Source of the DNA: Ophiura sarsii
Lineage: Eukaryota > Echinodermata > Ophiuroidea > Amphilepidida > Ophiuridae
Length of the DNA stretch: 64,000 bases
Direction of reading: 5' to 3'
Assembly (NCBI GenBank): GCA_035610835.1
Contig: CM069446.1
Location: 48,585,625-48,649,624, forward strand
Position numbers and translations under genes: made by a program. Under the pieces are notes generated by a model, which searched no databases, was not told the DNA's origin, and saw nothing but the letters and a program-made list of their open reading frames with translations. Shown in pieces: positions 46,101-54,998 of the stretch (its first letter is position 1; every line of letters begins with the position of its first letter).

Positions 46101-49100
46101 CGATTTTCAACTTGAAGTTTTCTATTCGACATGAAAGGTCATCCTCAAAAAAGTCGTATTCCAAAGTTTGAGTTGCATAACTCTAATGGTTCTTATTTTA
46201 GACGCACAAGATGCCGTGAAATGTGCTCATTGAGTTGTACACAAACTATATTGGTGGTTACCACTTTTCGCGGTAATTTGATGTTATTTCACCGATTTCT
46301 TCGTAATCATACTGATTTGGACCGTCAAATTTCAGTATGTTAATCAGAAAAATATGATCTTTCATATGATATGAAAATCTCCATATGTTTGAGAAAAATC
46401 TGTGCTATGAAAATGTGATCGGGTCATCTACCTTTAAATGGTAACTAATTTAGAAGCTATCCCAGAGAACATTCTGGGGGGGGGGGGGTCAGGGAGCAGC
46501 GTGCTCCCAGACGGCTTTGACCGGGAAGGATATGATGAGCATGTGTTACCAAACACGTTCATGTTTTCACCCAGTATGTATATATATAATATACCCCACT
46601 TGCCACTTTTTAAACCAATTGTTAGGATGTCAATTTCTAGAACTTTGCCATTTGATTATTTCAAAATGTAATAATTTGTCCAATGAAGTGACGAACAAAA
46701 ACCACCCTGTTTTACGAGCTGACAGACATGTCAAGAAGGGGTCGGTCAGGCTTTATTTTTATTTTGGCCAAAAAACGGCTGATTTTACATGATTTGAGAA
46801 AAAATTTATCTAAAAACTAAAATAAACAAAATCCAAAAATCGCAAAAAGTGGGTCGGTCTGGCCAGTAAAAACATAGTGCTATTTTTACGTCGACTAAAG
46901 AGGAAATTATTGGCTAAGGCAACGAAGAAAAAAAATCCTGTTCAACAGGCAAGCAAACCTCAGACTCAGGATGGGTAGGTCGGTGGTTTTTTATTTTTTA
47001 TTTTTTTTAATACACTTTTTCCCCCTTGAAAATGACCGAAAAAATCAAACAAATCTGTAAAAATCTATTTTGACAAGCCCAAAAATATACTTGGTTCAGT
47101 ATTCATTTGCAAAAAAAAATCAAAAAAAATCACTGATTTCTAATAAAATGGGTCGGTCAGGCCTGTAAAACAGGGTTTCTTTTTTTGTTAATAGAAAGAT
47201 TTTGAATCCATTTTGAATTTGCTGATGGCACAGCATTTGTGATTTAAAAAATGTCCCCCAAACCCAGTTCTTTAAATTAATACCTTGGCTAAATCAACAC
47301 AGGTGGACACGAGTTGTTCCACGTCGCTCACATGCTCCAAAACCTCGGACGCCACAACAACATCAAACATTCCCGATTCAGTGCCCACAAGATCCTCAGC
47401 TGTACCATGGATGTACTTGAGATTACTACGAATACTTGGATCATGCCCTGCGTGTGTCTGCGCCGTAAGGATACTCTCCTCCACCATATCTACGCCTATA
47501 ACAGTGGCACCAAGTCTGGCCAAGGGCTGATGATTAAAAAAACCACATAGGATCATTGACATTATTTTTTAAGGCACAGTAAGGCAACAAATAAAAACCT
47601 CTCAGGTAGGGTAGTCAGTCTGGCAGGGGGGGGGGTCCCCCATTTGGTGAATGCTCAACAGTTTTCAACAACAAATATTAAAATATATAACATTTTCCAA
47701 AAAAATCAATTTAAAAAACAAAAATTGTATTTGTTGTTTCTTCTTTTTCAAAGAGAATTGGGAATATTCCCCCTCTTATAAATCTTATTATCAACTTTTC
47801 AACCCTTGCTTCAATTCTTAAGACACTCATTTTTCTCAATCTTAGCACTCAAATTGTTAAAAGCCCCTATCCATGAGCAAAAAATAATACCCTTTAAAAC
47901 ATTTAGCACATCTGCAAGAAAAGACTGGTAATTATACAGTAGGATATAAAGTTATAAACAGCCCTGGAAAAATGTTGATTTCCAGCAAGCTAACCAAAAT
48001 TTCCCTCCAAAATGGCAAATGTCCCACTATTTCTATGTACTATGTATATATTATATCTTTAAATATGAAAGAGCAAAATTTCCCTCAAAATGCAAAAATT
48101 TCCTGGCAAGGAGCTTCCCAATATGCCCATTTTTTCCAGGCCTGGATAGAGGTGGCAATTTTTCTGTACGTGACCTACATGTAGTCCTCAACTCCTCATT
48201 TGACTTGGTCAACATCAGCTTATTTGATAAACGCTACAGAAGGCGTTTATTTTTGTTGCAGAGTGCGAGCATCTGTTTTTAATCTCACAAAGGATTTGTG
48301 CAAGAATTACATCTTTATAATTGTGCAAACTTAGAATCAAATTTTTGATTCACATGAATCTCTGCATGAATTGAATTGGGGTTTTTCACAGGATTCTAAT
48401 CTCACGATATTCGACAATGAACACTGTACGTGATGGTCTAACTCAGTGGTTCCCAACCTTTTTCTGGTGGTGACCCCATTCCAGAAACCAGCATCAGAGC
48501 GCGACCCCTCACAGAACAAAGTCACATGTGTTACTATATGATACAACATTATAATTTGTTTTATTTTGTTAAATTAGGTTAGCCCACGACCCCCACAAAA
48601 AGTGTGTCGCGACCCCAGCTGGGGTCGCGACCCATAGGTTGGGAACCAACTGGTCTAACTGAAGTCCCCATTTATAGTTACCTCTGTAAGAATACCCCCT
48701 CCGCAGCCTACATCCAACATTAAAGTTCCTTGCAATGGTGCCGCCACATCACGGCCAACCCGTGTGGAAGTGTGTGTGTCATCTTGTCCTTGTCCTCGAG
48801 ATAACAAGACAGCGTCTCTAATGAGTGGAACCCTGAGGTCATTCAGACTATGCAAAGCTTGAAATTCTCCACCTTCATGCCACCAAGTGTCCGACAGCGC
48901 CCGGAATTTATCCACTTCCTCCTCGTCGATTGTGGACTGCGCACGTGGGCGCTCTGCGTGCTGGCTGCACATTCGAACTGAGACAGGGGTCAATCTGAGT
49001 TGAAAAAAGCATACAAACATATATAAAAAAAACCTTTCCATTTCAGAAATTCAGAAGAGGAAATTTAAGGATGTTCCTATGGCTATCAAAAAAACTTGAT

Positions 49101-52100
49101 ATATAAGTATAAGGTAGAGCTGGTCGAGTACAACAAGAAAGTCTTTTGCTGGAGGTGAATCGGGTGCACGGTTCAACAGATATAACCATTTTAACTAATT
49201 TTGAATTCTTTTGTTTTGTATTGTTCTTCGGCCAACAGAAGGCAGTCTATTTTCTTTTGCAAAGAGTCAAAGCAAGATATACCAACTGGGTGTGGAGAAA
49301 CAGGCAATGACAAGGGAGAATAACGCGATAAAACAGAGATAACAATAACACACTGAAATGCACTGGGACAAGCAATAACTTGGCTGTCCAATAGGCAACA
49401 TCTATTATACTGACATTGTACTAACTACAGGGTGGTCCAAAAAAACTATACCCAACTTTGGAGGCCATTTTCTCCTAGATGATAACATATTTTAGTAATT
49501 TGGTTTGCATATTATTAAAGCATATATCGTTGAGCATTATTGGTGAAAATAGGGAAGATATTACATTAATATTTTTTGAGATATTGCTATTTTTAGCGAG
49601 TATGTGTAAAAATGGCTTTTCCACGGGAGCTGTCAATGCATCAACATGATATGCACTTTTATGACAATATGATATGACACAATAATGTAATGACCCAAGA
49701 CCCATTATAAGCAGTTAAGGATTAAGTTTAATATTTTATCATCTAGGAGAAAATGGCCTCCAAAGTTGGGTATAGTTTTTTTTGGACCACTCTGTATAAG
49801 TGGTGAATTCATTATGTTCCCAGCCTAAATCATCTAATATGTTGTCAACTGCTGACTATGTGGCCTATTTTCAGGGTTATGGAGGTTAGTGTATACCCTT
49901 GGGGCATCATCATGTCCTTTACAGTCTTTTAATTGGACCACATAGTGGGAAATAGACACATCCTTAGATGATTTATTACTGGCGAAATGTCAAATCACCA
50001 GTCCAAAAGTGTTAATGTTAAGGGAGTGGGAACCTAATGTTTGTGTAGTTCACTAACTTTTTTATAGTACGTACTGCTTTTGTTTTTATATTTTGTCCTT
50101 GATAAAGGGTGGTATATCCACTTGAAACTTTGGTCTTTATTTTTAAGTTATATTTTTGTTGTTTTATTGCACAGCAATTTTTATTGCTTGTCCCAGTGCA
50201 TTTTTTTCGTGTGTTATTGTTATTTCTCTGGTTTATCGCGTTATTCTCCCTTGTCATTTCCTGTTTTCCCATACCCAGTTGGTATATCTTGCTTTTACTC
50301 TTTGCATTTTACATTTTTGAGTTATCCTCTTGTATCGGTTTTCTGATCCTTGGTGTGTTTTGTTCCTGGTTCTGTTGGATTCACTGTTTAATGTTTTATA
50401 AACTTGTACTATTTTCTTTTGTTTTTGATTGGTTTTTTGACTTCCTACTACGGTAGAATTTTCTATACAAATTTAGTTTTGTGTTTTTGCTCTAAATTTG
50501 TATTGAAAAATCCATTAGATTCCCGCAGCACAGGCAATAAGGAGAGTTGTTTACCAACATATACGCAATACATTTAGTAAAGTGCATGAACTTGAAACAA
50601 TTAATTAAGTGCATTAATTAGCATCATTTTTAATGACCTGAAGCTTCCTTAGATAGTATAATCAATTATGCAGATGTTTTACAGCCTCCCGCAACACAGG
50701 AATTTTTTTTTTTAACAATAATTAACAAGCTCCAAAAATGTCAGCTTTGTAGCATTAATACTTGTCTTATTACTTATTTTGCTATATCTATTGTACCTTC
50801 GATCAAGCTCAAATTTCAGTTATTGTGGAGCTCAGCAAGCTCTATTAAAATATTTTTAGAAATTAACCATAGGAACATCCTTAAATGCTAACACCCAAGG
50901 TTGCTTTTGGTTTTCTATTTGCAAAATGGAATATGTTCTGAAATGTTGCTCGCTATCTGTTTGCTACTAAACAATAGTGCTGGCCAAATATGAACAAAGA
51001 AAATCAATTTAAAACAAGTTTTAGGGCCACATACATAAATTGACCCTAGGGGGTCTCATTACCAGATTACTGTGGAAACACCCATGTCGAGTGCTTGGAG
51101 CGCAGATGTCTTAAGTGCACTTTTGATGAATTTGAGATTTGGCATAATATGAAAACACTTTGACATTCTTGAGTTAGTGCACACATAAGCTAGCCTGCAA
51201 ATGGATCTTTTGATGGTGCAAATTAGATGGCAACTTCAGATTCCCCATTGCCCGACACAGAGTTTCTAGTTTTCAAACACGTTTCTCAAAATGAACAAAA
51301 TGCACTTAAGACATCTGCGCTCCAAGCACTCGATGTGTCCGAGAATAGGCATATCTACCCTATCCCCCTACATTTTACAACAGTACAATACAATACAGGA
51401 TATTGTCTTGTGTAGGCCCCTGACCAAGGCCCTAGCCTGGCCTAGGAGTTGGCCTATTTGTCTAGAGGCCTACTTCATCACTGTCTGTCTACTTTATTTT
51501 GTATTTAGCCTAGTATTATAATTATTTAAAGGTAGATGACCCGATCACATTTTCGTAACACAGAATTATTTCAAACATACGGAGATTTTCATATCATATG
51601 AAAGCTCGTATTTTTCTCATCATCATACTGAAATTTGACGGCCTAATTCGGTATAATGACAGAGAAATCGACGAAATAGCGTTGAATTACCGCAAATGGT
51701 GGTTACCACCGATATAGTTTGTGTACTACTCAATGGGTACAGTTCACAGCTTCTTGTGCGTCTAAAATAAGAACCATATTAGCTATGCATCTCAAATTTT
51801 GGGACACGACGTTTTTAAGGATGACCTTTCATGTAGAATAGAAAACTTCAAGTTGAAAATCGGAACATCTACCTTTAATACACATGACTGTAATAACTAG
51901 GCCGAATATATAGCCTATATAAGGCCCCTTGCAATTAAATGTGAGTTTACTGTTGCGTTTTTGAAAAGCAGGACGAGGTGACTAAATTTAATATAATATT
52001 GTAATATTTTGGGGTAAAGTCACCTGATTTAATATTGTCGGCATTTTATCCAAGGTACGAATACAATTCAAATGCTGTTAATTATGTCCTACCACCACCT

Positions 52101-52735
52101 ACTTCCTTGGCTGAAGCGATTCAAAGTAATCAATTGCCGTGCCTACGAATATGCTTCTAAAATGCACACATTTCAATACAAAGCGCCAGTTGCAAGTTTT
52201 GTGCAGAGTTTTTTACTTCCCAGAAATGTTTTCCCAACCCGGAAGTATTGCAATGCGGCTCATCGGCTAAGTTTATCGTCAGAAAAGTGTTAAAAACTAA
52301 AAAAGCTTATGAAAAAGCTGTAAACAATGAAATAATTAAATATTTTTAAAATATTACATATATCACGCGGGTGACTTTTGGACGCGCGCGGGCAACAGTA
52401 AACTCACATTTAATTGCAAGGCCTTCCCTTGGGCTTGGCAAGGGGCCTAATATTATTATAAAAATAGGGCTATTTATTTATTGAAATTTGAATTGACCAG
52501 CCTATAGTAATGCCGCCTTCTATGCATACCTGAATAAATAATGTGACTGTTGTAAAAATATCCGATCTCTCGGAAATATATTTGATATAAGCTTAGGCCT
52601 ACACGTCGAAAAGGATCGTTCTAACGTCATAGACTGCCATGACTGCAGAATTCTGCAACTTTTGGTTGTAGTTGAGAGGCTTCCCTGTGCTCGTTGAAGC
52701 ACCAGCCAACATGAACGTAAACCAGAGTTCTGCAT
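43194..52735 (-). CDS. COQ3: Ubiquinone biosynthesis O-methyltransferase, mitochondrial, 5 exons, complete
   Basis: Exons on the minus strand: 52605-52735, 48682-48994, 47284-47526, 45289-45448 and 43194-43381. All borders are GT/AG and the frame joins to 344 codons plus stop (human about 369). Exon 1 encodes an Arg/Ser-rich presequence ending near LERSFST, consistent with mitochondrial import. Exon 2 has FRALSDTWWHEGGEFQALHS and the SAM-binding motif LDVGCGGGILTE. Exon 3 has PLARLGATVIGVDMVEESI and VVASEVLEHV. Exon 4 starts PGGSLIFTTINKTW and exon 5 has GMMYNPVTHRWSWID. Coq3 performs both O-methylations in coenzyme Q synthesis in the matrix-side complex. The first exon is assigned from phase and presequence character and is slightly less certain. 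Exons 4 and 5 have degenerate duplicates close by. The gene lies head-to-head with PNISR. Confidence 0.94.
43413..43547. mobile_element. Small MITE, COQ3 intron 4
   Basis: The ends TTACGGTCCGTTCATACGCT and GAGTATGAACGGACCATTAA are inverse. About 135 bp, no coding frame; it begins about 30 bp from the exon 5 acceptor. Confidence 0.65.
43552..43705. mobile_element. hAT-type MITE with 8-bp target duplication
   Basis: Perfect 17-bp terminal inverted repeats CAAGGAGAAAAATAAGC / GCTTATTTTTCTCCTTG are flanked by an exact 8-bp repeat ATTAAGAG (43544-43551 and 43706-43713). An 8-bp duplication is characteristic of hAT elements. Confidence 0.8.
44337..44607. repeat. 62-bp minisatellite, about 4 copies
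   Basis: The unit begins GTGGTAGATACAATGTTATT and includes AAAGTAGAAGGCAATACTGA. Four near-identical units are followed by a partial one. A diverged relative precedes the array at about 44265. It lies in COQ3 intron 4. An A-rich low-complexity stretch lies at 44010-44200. Confidence 0.9.
44861..45221. repeat. CAAGTCA-motif cluster, COQ3 intron 4
   Basis: The word TCAAGTCA recurs many times, often as TCAAGTCAAGTCA, at irregular spacing within about 360 bp. The cluster ends about 70 bp from the exon 4 donor. It could be a decayed repeat or a cluster of binding sites; sequence alone does not decide. Confidence 0.55.
45495..45977 (-). pseudogene. Two truncated copies of COQ3 exon 4
   Basis: At about 45495-45640 the minus strand repeats the exon from SIFTTINKTWISYML to GTNDWEKFIPP, but it lacks the PGG start and runs into intron sequence instead of EQLERMLED. 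At about 45914-45977 a second copy has the acceptor and PGGSLIFTTINKTW but stops matching after MLAVV. The intact exon is 45289-45448. The copies share flanking intron words such as AGAATAATCAATGAGAAATA, so whole exon-intron segments were duplicated in tandem. Between them lies a CAGTGGCG-type hAT terminus near 45900. Confidence 0.85.
46085..46437 (+). mobile_element. TTAAAGGTAGATG MITE, copy 2, COQ3 intron 3
   Basis: A 353-bp copy with TTAA at both borders; the left end reads TTAAAGGTAGTTGTTCCG and the right CGGGTCATCTACCTTTAA. It is closely related to copies at 22922-23277 and 51526-51878. Confidence 0.85.
46687..47190. mobile_element. Two adjacent GGCAACGAA-type MITE copies, COQ3 intron 3
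   Basis: The first copy (about 46687-46890) has CCCTGTTTTACGAGCTGACA and AAAAAACGGCTGATTTTACA. The second (about 46914-47190) starts CTAAGGCAACGAAGAAAA and ends near GGTCGGTCAGGCCTGTAAAA. A further fragment starts TAAGGCAACAAATAAAAACC near 47580. Confidence 0.65.
48444..48652. mobile_element. hAT MITE with 8-bp target duplication, COQ3 intron 2
   Basis: The left end CAGTGGTTCCCAACCTTTTT and the right end GGTTGGGAACCAACTG are inverse and match the Charlie/MER-type hAT terminus. The exact 8-bp duplication GTCTAACT flanks it (48436-48443 and 48653-48660). It sits about 20 bp inside the intron from the exon 2 donor. Confidence 0.88.
49258..50306. repeat. Large inverted repeat in COQ3 intron 1
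   Basis: Arms at about 49258-49380 and 50181-50306 are inverted copies sharing GCAAGATATACCAACTGGGT, ATGACAAGGGAGAATAACGC and TGCACTGGGACAAGCAATAA. They flank about 800 bp, within which the MITE at 49426-49796 is inserted. Origin unknown. Confidence 0.7.
49426..49796. mobile_element. TACAGGGTGGT-ended MITE, COQ3 intron 1
   Basis: It starts TACAGGGTGGTCCAAAAAAA and ends TTGGACCACTCTGTA. The arms of about 60 bp share CCTCCAAAGTTGGGTATAGT or its complement. TA borders suggest a Tc1/mariner-type element. The outer ten bases match the element at 10808-11158. Confidence 0.8.
51083..51338. mobile_element. Inverted-repeat element with 37-bp arms, COQ3 intron 1
   Basis: The left arm CGAGTGCTTGGAGCGCAGAT is followed by GTCTTAAGTGCA. 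The right arm is its near-perfect inverse, from TGCACTTAAGACATCTGCGC to CACTCG. The loop is about 180 bp. Confidence 0.75.
51526..51878 (-). mobile_element. TTAAAGGTAGATG MITE, copy 3, COQ3 intron 1
   Basis: A 353-bp reverse-oriented copy: it begins TTAAAGGTAGATGACCCGAT and ends ATCGGAACATCTACCTTTAA. TTAA is present at both borders. Confidence 0.85.
51925..52424. mobile_element. Inverted-repeat element, about 500 bp, COQ3 intron 1
   Basis: The left end contains TTGCAATTAAATGTGAGTTT then ACTGTTGC. The right end contains GCAACAGTAAACTCACATTT then AATTGCAAGGCC. About 33 bp match as inverted repeats. The right end lies about 180 bp from the exon 1 donor. Confidence 0.7.
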
Positions 52736-54843
52736 TTTGTCATAAGAACAAATCTTGTATTATGTGGATGATTGTGACATGTTCTGAATTAATATCAAGC
52801 GTGGTTTCCGCAATAATTTGATCTCAAAATGTCTCTCGTTTCGATAGCAGACGAAGGTTTTGCAATCAATTAACCTATGACCTCTTACCTTCGCATGAAG
52901 AAAAATATGATTTATTGAAATTTAGAATCTATCAATACCATTCGATTTTGAAATGCATGATATTTTAAATATTATTTACTGTACAAAATTTAATTTTAAC
53001 TTTAAAAGAAAAATGTTTTTAACATTTATAACATATTTTTATAAGATGACACACAATGATAGTTCTGACTTTGCCTGCGATACGCGCAATTTAAAGGTCA
53101 ATGAACTTTCCAGGGGCGATAAATTATGAAGTGCTGCTGTGCCCGCTGCTGCAAGTGCATGTTGTGATCATATTTTAGGAAGATGTTGCCGTAAATTTGG
53201 TGATTGAATCTATCGTTTATCAAAAAAGAACCATGCAGCTTTATCTGAAGACATCTCAAGAACATCTAAGTCAAGTTTTAAATGAGGTATTACCATAAAT
53301 GAAGCTAAAAATTGGCTCCGAAGTTTTGAGTGCAAGAAGAGATTGACATTCCCATTCATTTTCAATTTCATGCATTGAATTTTGCAATTTTTTTTGGCTG
53401 GATGGCTGACTGATTTATTCATTGCAGAAGTGCACTCTAGTTTATAGTCAAGAAGAACATATAAAGCTAAGGATTGCTGCTGTCATGAAAAAGACTTTAT
53501 TTATAATATAAACCAACGCAGAACGCTGATAACGTCATTGACATTGTATTATTGAATTGAATTCATGATTTGATGGGCAATCCTGTATTTTATGGGGAAA
53601 ATTGATTTGACGGAATAAAACTGTATAGGCCTAGTATATAAATAGTATAGCCTACTCTACTTCGTGACGAAATGTACAGTCAATTCATGCATGAAGATGA
53701 AGTATACTGTTTATTCCGTCAAATCAATTTATCCCCGTAAAATACAGGATTGTCGATAGATCAATCGATCAATATCATTGAAAAGATACTTTATTTAGTC
53801 TTTAGAAAGCTCTGAAATTATTAGTTCTACTGGAACTGGACTCCTAGGCTATAGACTTGTCATGTCACTTGACATGCTGAATACTAATTCTACTAAAGTG
53901 AAATGAATCATTGAATGTATACAGAATATTATTGTATTAAATTGTAAGAAAACTGATGTTTTTCAGTGATGAACAGTACATGTGATTCTACATCTGATTC
54001 TGAGCTTTGTTTTTTAGTGTTGAAGCGTGTAACTGTAAGGCAATAGTTAAGAAAAAAACAGTTGGTTGTCAAGATGTGACTTTAAATAAGTCCTAATCAT
54101 AATGATTGGCACGTTGATGCAATAAATCCTATATGTTAACTCAACCATCAGCATCATTAATCATTGTTTTCAAAATGGTTATTAATGTGAAAGTTTGGAT
54201 GCATTATCATAGTTTAGTCAACATAGGGTTATTTCATGATCAACCATTTTAAAAAGGACCCCCATCTCCTTTTCAAATCGCACATATTGAAAGCCAGATA
54301 CATTGGATCTACCCTGTATAAAGGTTTTTGAACAGGGCTTTTAAAGATGAGATGAACATGGGAATAATTAGTGAAAAACATATTTTGGAAAAATGTAAGG
54401 AAATGTTAACTTTTAAGTCATCAGTAAGTGAGGTAAAAAAGAAAAGAACAAAATCTGGACAATTAAATGGTATTTTCCTCTATTTGTCCTTTGTATTTTG
54501 TAATCTTATTCTTAGTGTAAAACAGTCCATGATTGCATGTTGATTATTAATAATAAGGTGTACTGCTAACAATTTTACATAATTGAATTGTTTTTCAAGA
54601 TGAGTTGTTTTTAAAGTTCACTGATGTCTTATCATTCATCACCCATTCATGGTTTTCATTCAAAGAAACAGAATAAATTGGCAAAGTGAGCCAGGCCATT
54701 TGTGTACGAACCGTCATCATCGAGAGAGGAAGAAACTCGCCACCGTCACACCTATAAGGGGCGGGGTCAGGTAGTAAATTTAAAGAAGCGCCCAGATACG
54801 ACCAGGTACACGAGCTGCTTGTAAACAGTCGTCACTCGTAATA
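52736..54843. promoter_or_regulatory. Divergent COQ3-PNISR intergenic region
   Basis: About 2.1 kb separates the two start codons, which face away from each other. It must hold both promoters. It contains an inverted repeat at 53574-53754 and no other gene-like frame. Specific promoter elements were not recognised. Confidence 0.5.
53574..53754. repeat. Inverted repeat with about 52-bp arms
   Basis: The left arm includes AATCCTGTATTTTATGGGGA and TTGATTTGACGGAATAAA. The right arm includes TTTATTCCGTCAAATCAATT and CCCCGTAAAATACAGGATTG. A likely MITE between COQ3 and PNISR. Confidence 0.7.
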
Positions 54844-54966
54844 ATGTGGGGTGGTAATGCTCCTCCTCCTCCGCAGTTCCAAGGGGCTCAATGGGGTTTA
54901 CAAGCCCAGCTTCAGTATCAAGCCAACGAAGGTAAGGTATAACATAGATGATTGTTTGTTTGGTGT

Positions 54967-54998
<32 letters not shown>

